Assembly: GCA_910587755.1 (NCBI GenBank)
Contig: CAJUNZ010000048.1
Span: forward strand, 1 to 21,610
Direction of reading: 5' to 3'
DNA length: 21,610 nucleotides
Source of the DNA: an uncultured Acetatifactor sp.
Lineage (GTDB): Bacteria > Bacillota > Clostridia > Lachnospirales > Lachnospiraceae
Part shown: positions 1 through 6,484 of the stretch, in pieces
Layout of the letters: each line of letters opens with the position of its first letter
Numbering within the stretch: position 1 is the stretch's first letter
Translations under genes and position numbers: made by a program
The notes under the pieces: model-generated
What the model saw: only the letters and a program-made list of their open reading frames with translations
Told to the model about the DNA's origin: nothing
Database searches by the model: none

Positions 1-363
1 TTCCTGGTCGATATAGTGGATCATACCCAGGTCAATATAGTCTGTCTGAAGCCGGATGAGCAGATCTTCAAACGCTTCTCTGCACCGCTCCACATCCCTG
101 GTGCGGACATACTGTCCTCCCTGCCAGGTGGAGCCGATATGTCCCTGGATAAACCACTTTTCCCGACGGCCTGCTATGGCCTTTCCGATATTGGCGCGCA
201 CATTGGGCTCCGGCATCCAGCAGTCTAAAATGTTGATGCCCAGCTCCTCCCCCCGGCAGATCGCCTCACGGCATTCTTCCTCGTTGTGGCGCTCCAGCCA
301 CTCGCCCCCAAAGCCAATCTCACTGACCATCAGGCCAGTCTTTCCCAGTCTCCGATACTTCAT
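1..363 (-). CDS. Aldo/keto reductase family protein, N-terminal part (cut by window edge)
   Basis: The first 121 residues are visible; the rest lies beyond the left edge. The opening, MKYRRLGKTGLMVSEIGFGG, is the typical first strand and glycine turn of the aldo/keto reductase TIM barrel, and DYIDLGMIHYID near residue 110 matches the strand carrying the family's catalytic His. The usual catalytic Asp is probably in NILDCW, but the Tyr normally a few residues later falls in an MPEPN segment, and the Lys normally found in a TK motif aligns with GH in FIQGHIG. Canonical NADPH-dependent carbonyl reduction is therefore uncertain. The ATG overlaps the stop of the MATE gene as ATGA (360-363), so the two are probably translationally coupled. 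Family assignment is firm; substrate and activity are not known. Confidence 0.85.
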   Translation of the reverse strand, partial: MKYRRLGKTGLMVSEIGFGGEWLERHNEEECREAICRGEELGINILDCWMPEPNVRANIGKAIAGRREKWFIQGHIGSTWQGGQYVRTRDVERCREAFEDLLIRLQTDYIDLGMIHYIDQE

Positions 364-1733
364 AACTGCTCCTCCTTATTGTTTTTCAAAAGCCTCCTGT
401 ACACCACTGCAAAACACACCATATGCACCCCAAAAGTCAGAGCCCAGCTGATCGGATAGGAGATATACAGACATTCCAGCGTGTGATAACTCTGAAAAAT
501 GGTATAGATCCACACCACCCGCAGGAGGCAGGCCCCGGTGAGGGACACCAGCATGGGCATGATGGCATAGCCCATGCCCCGCAGAACACCCACAGCCACA
601 TCCATCATGCCGCAGAGAAAATAGAACACACAGATATAACTCATGCGGACAATGCCAAAGTGTATCACCTCCGGATCAGGAGAGTACAGCCCCAGCAGCT
701 GCCCTGCAAAAAAATACGCCCCGTTGCCCATGATCAGTCCCACCGCAACCACCAGAATCTCACAGATCAGCATCACCCGCCCAATCCGCCGGAACTTCCT
801 GGCGCCGTAGTTCTGGCCGCAGAAGCTGATGGCGGCCTGGTGCAGGGAATTCATGGCCGTGTACACAAACCCCTCAATATTGCTTCCCGCCGTATTGCCC
901 GCCATGACGGTGGATCCGAAGCTGTTCACCGAGGACTGAATCAGCACATTGGAGATGGAAAAAAGTGCTCCCTGCATGCCCGCCGGGATCCCGATACGCA
1001 CCATTTTCACCAGTTTATCCGGATAGATCCGCATACCCTCCCACACAAGACGGTAGGCGCTGTCCGTGCGCACCAGACATCGCACCACCAGAACGGCGGA
1101 GATGGCCTGGGAGATCACTGTGGCCGCGGCCACCCCCGCCACTCCCATGGAAAACCAGACCACAAAGGCCAGGTTCAGCAGCACATTCACCACCCCTGCC
1201 AGCATCAGGTAATAGAGAGGCCTTCTGGTGTCTCCCACGGCCCTCAGCACCGCGCTGCCGAAATTATAGACCATCATAAAAGGCATGCCTGCAAAATAAA
1301 TCCGCATATAGAGCACCGAGTGGGAGATCACGTCCTCCGGCGTTCCCATCAAGGCCAGGGCCGGCCTGGACACAAGAAATCCCACAAAAATAAGCACAAC
1401 TCCCGCCCCAAAAGCCGTGGCTATGGCCGTCTGCACCATCTCTTTTAACTCTCTGTCCTGCCCCGCCCCGTAAAACCTGGCCACAAGGACATTGGCTCCC
1501 ACGGACAGACCGAGAAACAGGTTTATAATCAAGTTTGTCAGGGAACCTGTGGATCCCACCGCCGCCAGGGCCTCATTTCCCGCAAACTGCCCCACCACCA
1601 CAATGTCCGCCGCGTTAAACATAAGCTGCAGGATCCCTGAAAACATCAAGGGTATGTAAAACAACAGAATCTTTCCTGTCAGCGGACCGCTGCACATGTC
1701 AATCTCATATTTCTTCCCAGATGCCTCTCCCAC
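360..1733 (-). CDS. MATE family multidrug/Na+ antiporter-type efflux protein
   Basis: This is a 457-residue polytopic membrane protein, the usual size for MATE transporters with 12 helices. The N-terminal PLTGKILLFYIPLMFSGILQ, the NAADIVVVGQFAGNEALAAVG segment and the second-half repeat around residues 235-300 are typical of the NorM/DinF-like bacterial MATE group, which exports cationic drugs or metabolites in exchange for Na+ or H+. I choose the GTG at 1733-1731 as start: AAAGGAG at 1748-1742 is 8 nt upstream of it, while the GTG at 1742 lies inside that ribosome site and cannot use it. The first ATG (1694) would drop 13 residues. Two promoters lie upstream, and an aldo/keto reductase overlaps its end. 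Substrate cannot be told from sequence. Confidence 0.93.
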   Translation of the reverse strand: MGEASGKKYEIDMCSGPLTGKILLFYIPLMFSGILQLMFNAADIVVVGQFAGNEALAAVGSTGSLTNLIINLFLGLSVGANVLVARFYGAGQDRELKEMVQTAIATAFGAGVVLIFVGFLVSRPALALMGTPEDVISHSVLYMRIYFAGMPFMMVYNFGSAVLRAVGDTRRPLYYLMLAGVVNVLLNLAFVVWFSMGVAGVAAATVISQAISAVLVVRCLVRTDSAYRLVWEGMRIYPDKLVKMVRIGIPAGMQGALFSISNVLIQSSVNSFGSTVMAGNTAGSNIEGFVYTAMNSLHQAAISFCGQNYGARKFRRIGRVMLICEILVVAVGLIMGNGAYFFAGQLLGLYSPDPEVIHFGIVRMSYICVFYFLCGMMDVAVGVLRGMGYAIMPMLVSLTGACLLRVVWIYTIFQSYHTLECLYISYPISWALTFGVHMVCFAVVYRRLLKNNKEEQL

Positions 1734-1784
1734 GATTACCACTCCTTTGCGTATCTTTACGTCTGGTCTTTTTTCCTGCTTTTT

Positions 1785-1835
1785 ATTAGATCCTGTCTTT
1801 TATTAGATCTTGTCTTTTGTCAGATCAGACTTTGC
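1785..1835. repeat. Two and a half copies of a 17-bp tandem repeat in the MATE leader
   Basis: On the plus strand attagatcctgtctttt (1785-1801) is followed directly by attagatcttgtctttt (1802-1818), differing at one base, and by a degenerate third unit (1819-1835) that keeps cagatc and a T-rich end. It lies between the proximal promoter and the start codon, so it would be transcribed in the 5' leader. Each full unit contains GATC. Confidence 0.75.
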
Positions 1836-1849
1836 AATTCAAACTCTGT

Positions 1850-1878
1850 AATTTAAACTTTTTATCAGAAATTGTCAA
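1850..1878 (-). promoter_or_regulatory. Sigma-A promoter, proximal, for MATE gene
   Basis: TTGACA (1878-1873), 17-nt spacer, TAAATT (1855-1850) on the minus strand. The -35 is a perfect match and the -10 matches at four of six. The predicted leader is about 110 nt and carries the 17-bp tandem repeat. Confidence 0.6.
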
Positions 1879-1907
1879 AAAATCACATCCTGCCGTTTTC
1901 AACTCCA

Positions 1908-1936
1908 ATCATAACAGAAAAAGCCTGCCTAGGCAA
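1908..1936 (-). promoter_or_regulatory. Sigma-A promoter, distal, for MATE gene
   Basis: TTGCCT (1936-1931), 17-nt spacer, TATGAT (1913-1908), with TGT just before the -10 giving an extended -10. It lies downstream of the flavodoxin terminator and upstream of the TTGACA promoter, so the MATE-reductase pair may have tandem promoters. Confidence 0.5.
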
Positions 1937-2006
1937 TCTAATTTCTGAAATGGGCCTTTTGAAATAAGTCTTTTGGAATAACCCCCTTCCATGGACTTGG
2001 GATCAC

Positions 2007-2037
2007 AAAAAAGCGCATGGACTGCCCTTCCACACGC
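2007..2037 (-). terminator. Rho-independent terminator after the flavodoxin-like gene
   Basis: On the minus strand GCGTGTGGA (2037-2029) pairs with TCCATGCGC (2021-2013) across a 7-nt loop. This is a 9-bp stem with two G-U pairs, followed at once by six T (2012-2007). It begins 15 nt after the stop codon at 2053. Confidence 0.8.
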
Positions 2038-2052
2038 CTGAAAATTTTAACT

Positions 2053-2604
2053 TTATTTCCTTTTCCCGTTCAATAAATCCACCAAGGGATTTATGTATTC
2101 TTTTGACGATAAGTCGTAGGAAGTTGAAATTAGCCGCTCAAATTCCCTGTCCTCCTCCGTCTTGTCCTTTTTGTTTTTCAGCTTGCCCTTCATGACTGCG
2201 GCAAAGGCTTTCATCATGAGTTTATCGGGCAAAGGCATTTTCTCATAGCACAAGCCGCCGGGCATATAAAAATGTGGAATTCGTCCCAGTTCCTCTGAGG
2301 TCAGATTATTGCTCCAGGCCTGCTGTATGGTCTCCTTCGCTATGGCGGGCATGGCCCCTGTGGCAAAGACGATAAAGGTCTTCACACCGCTTTTTGCCGC
2401 CAGTTCCTTCATTCTCTTCAACCCGTCAACCATCCCGGCGTGAAACCTGCCTCCAAATACCACCGTATCATACTTTGACATAATTTCGGCAGTGACTTTC
2501 CCGGCCTTTATCAGCTTTCCTCCTGTCTCCTTGGCAATCATCTCCGCATATTTCTCCGTAAAGCCTGTGACACTTTTATAGCAGATTAATATTTCATGAT
2601 TCAT
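2053..2604 (-). CDS. Flavodoxin-domain protein
   Basis: A 183-residue protein with the flavodoxin-like FMN-binding fold. The first strand and phosphate loop read ILICYKSVTGFTEKYAEMIA, where the S-x-T-G-x-T pattern contacts the FMN phosphate in this family. YDTVVFGGRFHAGMVDGLK is the second loop region and TFIVFATGAMP the third. It is cytoplasmic, with no signal peptide or membrane segment. The C-terminal 70 residues are Lys-rich and less conserved. GGAGG lies 6 nt before the ATG. It probably acts as an electron carrier or FMN-dependent reductase; it resembles the short flavodoxin-domain proteins common in Clostridia rather than a named enzyme. It ends in its own terminator and appears to be expressed alone or after the small DUF7660-like gene. 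Confidence 0.85.
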   Translation of the reverse strand: MNHEILICYKSVTGFTEKYAEMIAKETGGKLIKAGKVTAEIMSKYDTVVFGGRFHAGMVDGLKRMKELAAKSGVKTFIVFATGAMPAIAKETIQQAWSNNLTSEELGRIPHFYMPGGLCYEKMPLPDKLMMKAFAAVMKGKLKNKKDKTEEDREFERLISTSYDLSSKEYINPLVDLLNGKRK

Positions 2605-2635
2605 TGCCGTCCTCCAATATGTTTTTTATCAAAAT

Positions 2636-2641
2636 ATTATA
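2636..2641 (-). promoter_or_regulatory. Possible -10 element (TATAAT) before the flavodoxin-like gene
   Basis: A perfect TATAAT lies 31 nt upstream of the ATG on the minus strand, but no good -35 is visible at 16-18 nt. A short hairpin, TCTCC-CGGCA-GGAGA, lies where the spacer and -35 would be. The call is weak. Confidence 0.3.
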
Positions 2642-2726
2642 AATCCTCTCCTGCCGGGAGAAAGTTCATCTTGCAAAGGAGTAGAAATGACATTTACTGT
2701 TAAGGAGATTGCAAAACAGGGAAAGC

Positions 2727-2969
2727 TCACTCATACAATTTACCCATGTACAGAATTGACGCCAATACCCGGAAATCCACCTTTTCCCACGCGAAGACAT
2801 TGGCAGGACATACAGAGTAATCTTCCACCCAGCCTGCCATCTGCTGTAAAAAATCCGGTATGGTGGTGTTGGCCCATTCTTCATAGTGGTCTCCATAGTC
2901 CTGAGCCAGATCCTTCACAAACTGGATGAAATCGTTTTTATCCTTGATATTCTCAATCCGTTCCGTCAT
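2727..2969 (-). CDS. Small DUF7660-like protein of unknown function
   Basis: An 80-residue acidic cytoplasmic protein. Features that recall the DUF7660 family are an N-terminal DFIQFVKDLAQDYG helix, EEWANTTIPDFLQQMAGWVED in the middle (the W-x-N-x-x-[IL]-x-x-[FY]-L pattern) and a closing VDFRVLASILYMGKLYE. The function of that family is not known to me. I chose ATG at 2969, 10 nt after GGAGG (2984-2980); an in-frame TTG at 2975 sits too close to that site. The gene is AT-richer than the leu genes. It lies about 245 nt beyond leuD and 122 nt before the flavodoxin-like gene. The family call comes from pattern memory, not a search. Confidence 0.7.
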   Translation of the reverse strand: MTERIENIKDKNDFIQFVKDLAQDYGDHYEEWANTTIPDFLQQMAGWVEDYSVCPANVFAWEKVDFRVLASILYMGKLYE

Positions 2970-3213
2970 CCCCAACTTTCCTCCAGTGTCTTGAATTTTC
3001 GCAACATAAACAATGTGGATCTTTTCAATATGCTGAAAATAGTCCTGGACAACAGCCTGCCAAAGAATGAAGCCAAAGAGAAAGTCATAAAGATTGACTA
3101 TAATGCACTGTCCAAGAAAAAAGACTTTGCCCCAAACCTCCCCCTCCTGTTCTCAGAGAAAGAGGGGCAGGTTATCCGCCTTACCGCAGAATCCATCCTC
3201 TTTACGCCTGCAA
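2970..3213. other. Gene-poor stretch between DUF7660-like gene and leuD; possible decayed coding remnant on plus strand
   Basis: No convincing gene is present. On the plus strand, about 2990-3130 reads open with natural-looking amino-acid composition (for example NNVDLFNMLKIVLDNSLP, then KVIKIDYNALSKKKDF), but it has no ribosome site. Its frame also runs back into the antisense of the DUF7660-like gene. I do not recognise the peptide. The left third of the interval is the ribosome site and leader of the DUF7660-like gene, and the right part holds the leuD terminator-like hairpin. Confidence 0.3.
3135..3173 (-). terminator. Terminator-like hairpin after leuD
   Basis: On the minus strand AACCTGCCCCTC (3173-3162) can pair with GAGGGGGAGGTT (3146-3135), a 12-bp stem with one G-G mismatch and a 15-nt loop. 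The T-run (TTTTTT) comes only about 10 nt later, so this is an imperfect terminator. It starts about 40 nt past the leuD stop. Confidence 0.5.
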
Positions 3214-3699
3214 TCATTTATTGTTGATATAATTGATCAACCCTTCTGAGGCGATGATCCTCTGCATAAACTCCGGAAATGCCTGGCCTTTAAAGGTGGT
3301 TCCTTTTGTGACATTGGTGATGATCCCGGAGTCAAAATCCACTTCCACCTCATCCCCTGCCTCGATGCCCATGGCCGCCTCCGGGCACTCAATAATAGGA
3401 AGTCCTATATTGATGGCATTCCTGTAGAAAATCCTGGCAAAGGTTTGGGCTATGACACAGCTTACCCCGGCAGCTTTGATGGCAATGGGAGCATGCTCCC
3501 GGGAGGAGCCGCAGCCAAAATTCTTCTCTGCCACAATGATGTCACCTTTGTTTACTTTCTTAATAAAGTCAACGTCAATGTCCTCCATACAGTGCGCCGC
3601 CAGCTCCTCCGGATCGGAGGTATTCAGGTATCTGGCGGGGATGATCACGTCTGTATCTACATTGTCGCCATATTTAAAAACTCTTCCTTTTGCATTCAT
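3214..3699 (-). CDS. leuD: 3-isopropylmalate dehydratase small subunit
   Basis: A 161-residue swivel-domain protein, the normal length for the bacterial/archaeal-type LeuD. It opens with GRVFKYGDNVDTDVIIPARY and contains FGCGSSREHAPIAIKAAGVS, the diagnostic substrate-binding serine/arginine loop of the aconitase superfamily, then ARIFYRNAINIGLPI. With LeuC it isomerises 2-isopropylmalate to 3-isopropylmalate in leucine synthesis. The ATG at 3699 fits the family N-terminus. An in-frame TTG at 3753 would add 18 atypical residues. No strong Shine-Dalgarno precedes the ATG; instead a perfect 7-bp hairpin ends 17 nt before it. leuC lies upstream but is separated by a DUF4303-like gene, which is unusual for this pair. 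Confidence 0.95.
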   Translation of the reverse strand: MNAKGRVFKYGDNVDTDVIIPARYLNTSDPEELAAHCMEDIDVDFIKKVNKGDIIVAEKNFGCGSSREHAPIAIKAAGVSCVIAQTFARIFYRNAINIGLPIIECPEAAMGIEAGDEVEVDFDSGIITNVTKGTTFKGQAFPEFMQRIIASEGLINYINNK

Positions 3700-3716
3700 A
3701 TTCTGCACCCGGCCCC

Positions 3717-3734
3717 GGCGGAAACACTTCCGCC
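3717..3734 (-). promoter_or_regulatory. Hairpin immediately upstream of leuD start
   Basis: GGCGGAA-GTGT-TTCCGCC on the minus strand forms a perfect 7-bp stem with a 4-nt loop. It ends 17 nt before the leuD ATG and has no T-run after it, so it is not a terminator. It lies in the 89-nt gap after the DUF4303-like gene and could be an mRNA processing or translation-control element; that role is inferred. Confidence 0.5.
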
Positions 3735-3788
3735 AGGTTATACCCTTTCTCAATTTTCTATCTACCTTTTCGGAAAAGTATTTCCATG

Positions 3789-4334
3789 TTAATTGAAATC
3801 CTCAATATGCTCTGCATATTCTTCAGAAGCCTCGCTGCTATTCACCAATGCAAAAATTTCTGTGCGCTCTTCATTGTCCAGGTATTCTCTGATATTATAC
3901 GTAAGCAGCAGGTTGGGAAAATCCTGCTTGACAGACTGCCTCAAACGTACAAGAGCTTTTTTGCAGGATTCTATCATTTTACTGCAGTGTTCATCAAAGG
4001 ATTCCAAAAACTCAAATGTTTCCGGATCTGTAAAGTGCTCACTCTTTTCTTTTAGATATTGATCCATATATGTAGAAATATCCTCTACAAATCCGTCGGC
4101 ATACCACAGGTCCCATTCTTCTTCACAATACTTATAATACCAGTAATCTTCCGAATCAGCGTCAGCCTGTTCCTTTAAATACTGTTTTGTATTCGCAATA
4201 ATGCCGATGGACGTCATATCCCTTGCACAGTCCAACGACATTATATAAATATCGCCGTACTCTTCCGCCCATTTTCTCAAGGTGTCTCCCATGGCGGTGA
4301 CAACATCATTTTCAAACCTTTTATAATCAAACAT
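3789..4334 (-). CDS. DUF4303-like protein of unknown function, lying between leuC and leuD
   Basis: A 181-residue, strongly acidic soluble protein. It recalls the DUF4303 family in its N-terminal helix ending in AEEYGDIYIMSLDCARDMTS, followed by IGIIANTKQYL, a Trp/Tyr-rich centre (YWYYKYCEEEWDLWYADGF) and a helical C-terminus. The biochemical role of that family is not established, and I infer none. ATG at 4334 is preferred because AGAGG (4347-4343) lies 8 nt before it; the earlier in-frame ATG at 4355 has no ribosome site. It starts 33 nt after leuC stops and ends 89 nt before leuD, so all three are probably one transcript. Base composition is clearly AT-richer than leuC, suggesting later arrival. 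Confidence 0.75.
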   Translation of the reverse strand: MFDYKRFENDVVTAMGDTLRKWAEEYGDIYIMSLDCARDMTSIGIIANTKQYLKEQADADSEDYWYYKYCEEEWDLWYADGFVEDISTYMDQYLKEKSEHFTDPETFEFLESFDEHCSKMIESCKKALVRLRQSVKQDFPNLLLTYNIREYLDNEERTEIFALVNSSEASEEYAEHIEDFN

Positions 4335-4367
4335 ACATGCTGCCTCTAGTTTCATGACTGTTTCATG

Positions 4368-5651
4368 TCACAGTACCTGCTTTACATTATGTTCCGGCCC
4401 GCAGATCACACCTGCCACGGCGCTGGCGGCCGCCACGGCGGGGCTTGCCAGATAAATCTCTGAGGAGACATGTCCCATGCGCCCTACAAAGTTCCTGTTG
4501 GTGGTGGAGACACAGCGCTCCCCCTCCGCCAGAATGCCCATGTAGCCTCCCAGACAGGGGCCGCAGGTGGGCGTGCTGACCACACAGCCTGCCTGGACAA
4601 AGGTCTTCAGGAGCCCTTCCTCCATGGCCTGCAGGTAGATGGCCTGGGTGGCAGGTATCACAATACAGCGCATCCCCGGCGCCACATGTCTGTCCCGCAG
4701 AACTTCCGCCGCAGTCCGCAGATCCTCCAGACGCCCGTTGGTGCAGGAACCGATAACCACCTGGTCAACGGCAATGGCCTCCATCTGTCCGATCTCGTCG
4801 ATGGTATGGGTATTCTCGGGCAGGTGGGGAAATGCCACCGTGGGCCGCAGGGTGCTCAGGTCAATGGTATACTCCTCGTCATACACTGCGTCGCTGTCCG
4901 CCTCATATATCTTGTAGGGCTTTCTGGAGTGAGCCTTGATATATTCTTCCGCCAGGCTGTCCACCGGAAAGATCCCGTTCTTTCCCCCTGCCTCAATGGC
5001 CATGTTGGCGATGGTAAAGCGGTCATCCATGGACAGGTGCGCAATGCCGTCCCCGGTGAATTCCATGGACTTATACAGAGCGCCGTCCACCCCGATCATG
5101 CCGATGATGTGCAGAATCACATCCTTGCCGCTGACCCACCTGGCAGGTTTGCCGGTGAGCACAAACCGGATGGCCGAGGGCACCTTGAACCATGCTTTGC
5201 CGGTAGCCATTCCCGCCGCCATATCGGTACTGCCCACCCCCGTGGAAAATGCCCCCAGAGCGCCGTAAGTACAAGTATGGGAATCCGCTCCGATCACCAC
5301 ATCCCCAGCCACAGTGAGCCCTTTTTCCGGCAGCAGGGCGTGTTCAATGCCCATCTCCCCCACTTCAAAATAGTTGGTGATCTCATTCCTGCGGGCAAAC
5401 TCCCTGACACACTTGCAGTGTTCCGCTGACTTAATATCCTTATTGGGCACAAAATGATCCGGCACCAGGGCGATCTTGTCCTTGTCAAAGACTCCCTTGG
5501 CCTGAATCTTCTCCATCTCCTTGATGGCCACAGGGCTGGTAATATCATTTCCCAGCACCAGATCAAGATTCGCCTCAATGAGCTGCCCGGCCTCCACTCT
5601 CTCCAGCCCCGCAGCCGCGGCGAGAATCTTCTGCGTCATTGTCATTCCCAT
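4368..5651 (-). CDS. leuC: 3-isopropylmalate dehydratase large subunit
   Basis: A 427-residue aconitase-family protein of the shorter, bacterial/archaeal-type class that pairs with a separate small subunit. The [4Fe-4S] ligands are Cys303 in VIGSCTNGR and Cys363/Cys366 in TPTCGPCLGG. Substrate and fold motifs include VPDHFVPNKDIKS, GADSHTCTYGALGAFSTGVG and NRNFVGRMGH. With LeuD it carries out the dehydration-rehydration step of leucine synthesis. I place the start at ATG 5651. A further in-frame ATG at 5645 cannot be excluded, and a GTG at 5663 lies within the AAAGGTG ribosome site. A promoter lies about 40-65 nt upstream, giving a leader of only about 30 nt with no room for a T-box. No leuA or leuB is in the window. 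Confidence 0.96.
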   Translation of the reverse strand: MGMTMTQKILAAAAGLERVEAGQLIEANLDLVLGNDITSPVAIKEMEKIQAKGVFDKDKIALVPDHFVPNKDIKSAEHCKCVREFARRNEITNYFEVGEMGIEHALLPEKGLTVAGDVVIGADSHTCTYGALGAFSTGVGSTDMAAGMATGKAWFKVPSAIRFVLTGKPARWVSGKDVILHIIGMIGVDGALYKSMEFTGDGIAHLSMDDRFTIANMAIEAGGKNGIFPVDSLAEEYIKAHSRKPYKIYEADSDAVYDEEYTIDLSTLRPTVAFPHLPENTHTIDEIGQMEAIAVDQVVIGSCTNGRLEDLRTAAEVLRDRHVAPGMRCIVIPATQAIYLQAMEEGLLKTFVQAGCVVSTPTCGPCLGGYMGILAEGERCVSTTNRNFVGRMGHVSSEIYLASPAVAAASAVAGVICGPEHNVKQVL

Positions 5652-5689
5652 ATTCTTAACCACACCTTTCTGTAAAATATCTATTCAGA

Positions 5690-5718
5690 ATCATACCACA
5701 ACCCCTTATATTCTTCAA
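5690..5718 (-). promoter_or_regulatory. Sigma-A promoter for leuC
   Basis: TTGAAG (5718-5713), 17-nt spacer, TATGAT (5695-5690), with TGG directly before the -10 (extended -10). The expected start point is about 30 nt before the leuC ATG. Confidence 0.7.
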
Positions 5719-5786
5719 ATACAAGTTATTGATGTTTTATAGCCGTTTTTTCCGGCGCCTCCCTCTCTTACAGCAGACGTATGACC

Positions 5787-6353
5787 TTATTTTTCTTCCT
5801 CTAATCCGTCAAAGATCTCTTTAAGTTTCATTTTTATATGGGGGAATGCCTTTAGCGTAATCTCCGTATCGGCATTGTAGTGTTCATCCTCCAGATCCCC
5901 TGCCAGGATATAGCTCTGTTCCAAAACATACTTTCCGTTTTCCAGATAATAGATTTCAACTGACTTTCCCTGAGGAGCAACGATCCAGTATTCCTCCACC
6001 CCCGCTTTTTCATAGATATCTTTCTTTTCCCGTTTATCCCTCCTGGCAGTGGATGGGCTCAGTGTCTCCACAATGAACCTGGGCACGCCGCTGTAGAACC
6101 CGCCCTTCAGGTGCATGCGTTCACAGATGACCATAATATCCGGACATAAATAATCATCATTGACATCAGGATGATATCTAAAATCAAGATTCTCCATAAA
6201 TACAAGACATACTGTTTGTTTCAGTCCAGTTTTAACGATACTGTAGATATTTCCGTTGATGATTCCGTGCTGGTAGCCCGGAGCCGGAGACATATTGTAA
6301 ACCACACCGTTTATTTTCTCATTTTTCCTGTTATCAGATTCCGCCGCCCCCAT
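5787..6353 (-). CDS. Uma2 family protein (DUF820, PD-(D/E)XK nuclease fold)
   Basis: A 188-residue protein, the usual length for Uma2. It has the family signature: CPDIMVI, then a G-x-P-x-x-[IV]-V-E-x-L-SPST segment (GVPRFIVETLSPST), then KKDIYEKAGVEEYWIVAPQ. Asp, Glu and Lys in these segments would form the nuclease-like active site. The family is annotated as putative endonuclease, but its biological role is unclear, so no target is proposed. ATG at 6353 has GAGG 8 nt upstream. A longer reading frame back to 6428 runs through the terminator of the preceding sugar operon and is rejected. No promoter of its own is evident in the short gap, so it may depend on read-through. The gene is AT-richer than its neighbours. 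Confidence 0.88.
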   Translation of the reverse strand: MGAAESDNRKNEKINGVVYNMSPAPGYQHGIINGNIYSIVKTGLKQTVCLVFMENLDFRYHPDVNDDYLCPDIMVICERMHLKGGFYSGVPRFIVETLSPSTARRDKREKKDIYEKAGVEEYWIVAPQGKSVEIYYLENGKYVLEQSYILAGDLEDEHYNADTEITLKAFPHIKMKLKEIFDGLEEEK

Positions 6354-6389
6354 CTGGCACACCTCTTCTCTTTTCAAACCTTCTCCGGC

Positions 6390-6442
6390 AAAAAGGAAGC
6401 TGCCGCCCCACGAATTTGATTTCGCCAAAACGACAGCCTTCC
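6390..6442 (-). terminator. Rho-independent terminator after the kinase-manA operon
   Basis: On the minus strand GGAAGGCTGTCG (6442-6431) pairs with CGGCAGCTTCC (6405-6395). This gives 11 bp with one bulged G and one G-U pair across a 25-nt loop, then TTTTT (6394-6390). It lies about 43 nt after the manA stop and before the Uma2 start. Confidence 0.65.
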
Positions 6443-6484
6443 TCTTTATTATTTCTTATCTTTATTTTTTTCTGTCTTTATTTC

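Noticed and set aside
423..1448. Long plus-strand open frame (341 codons) opposite the MATE gene
   Set aside because: Its His/Gln/Pro-rich translation is the typical antisense shadow of a GC-rich membrane-protein gene, and it has no recognisable domain. The minus-strand MATE gene is unambiguous.
2675..2929. Plus-strand start with a good ribosome site (AAAGGAG, 5 nt, ATG at 2687) giving MTFTVKEIAKQGKL
   Set aside because: The signal is attractive, but after about 18 residues the frame becomes antisense to the conserved end of the DUF7660-like gene and turns Pro-rich. No family is recognised.
5652..5786. T-box or leader-peptide attenuator before leuC
   Set aside because: The promoter leaves only about 30 nt of leader, with no T-box motif and no terminator hairpin.
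6354..6428. Longer N-terminus for the Uma2 gene
   Set aside because: The extra 25 codons run through the manA terminator stem and lack a ribosome site. The ATG at 6353 has one and gives the family length.
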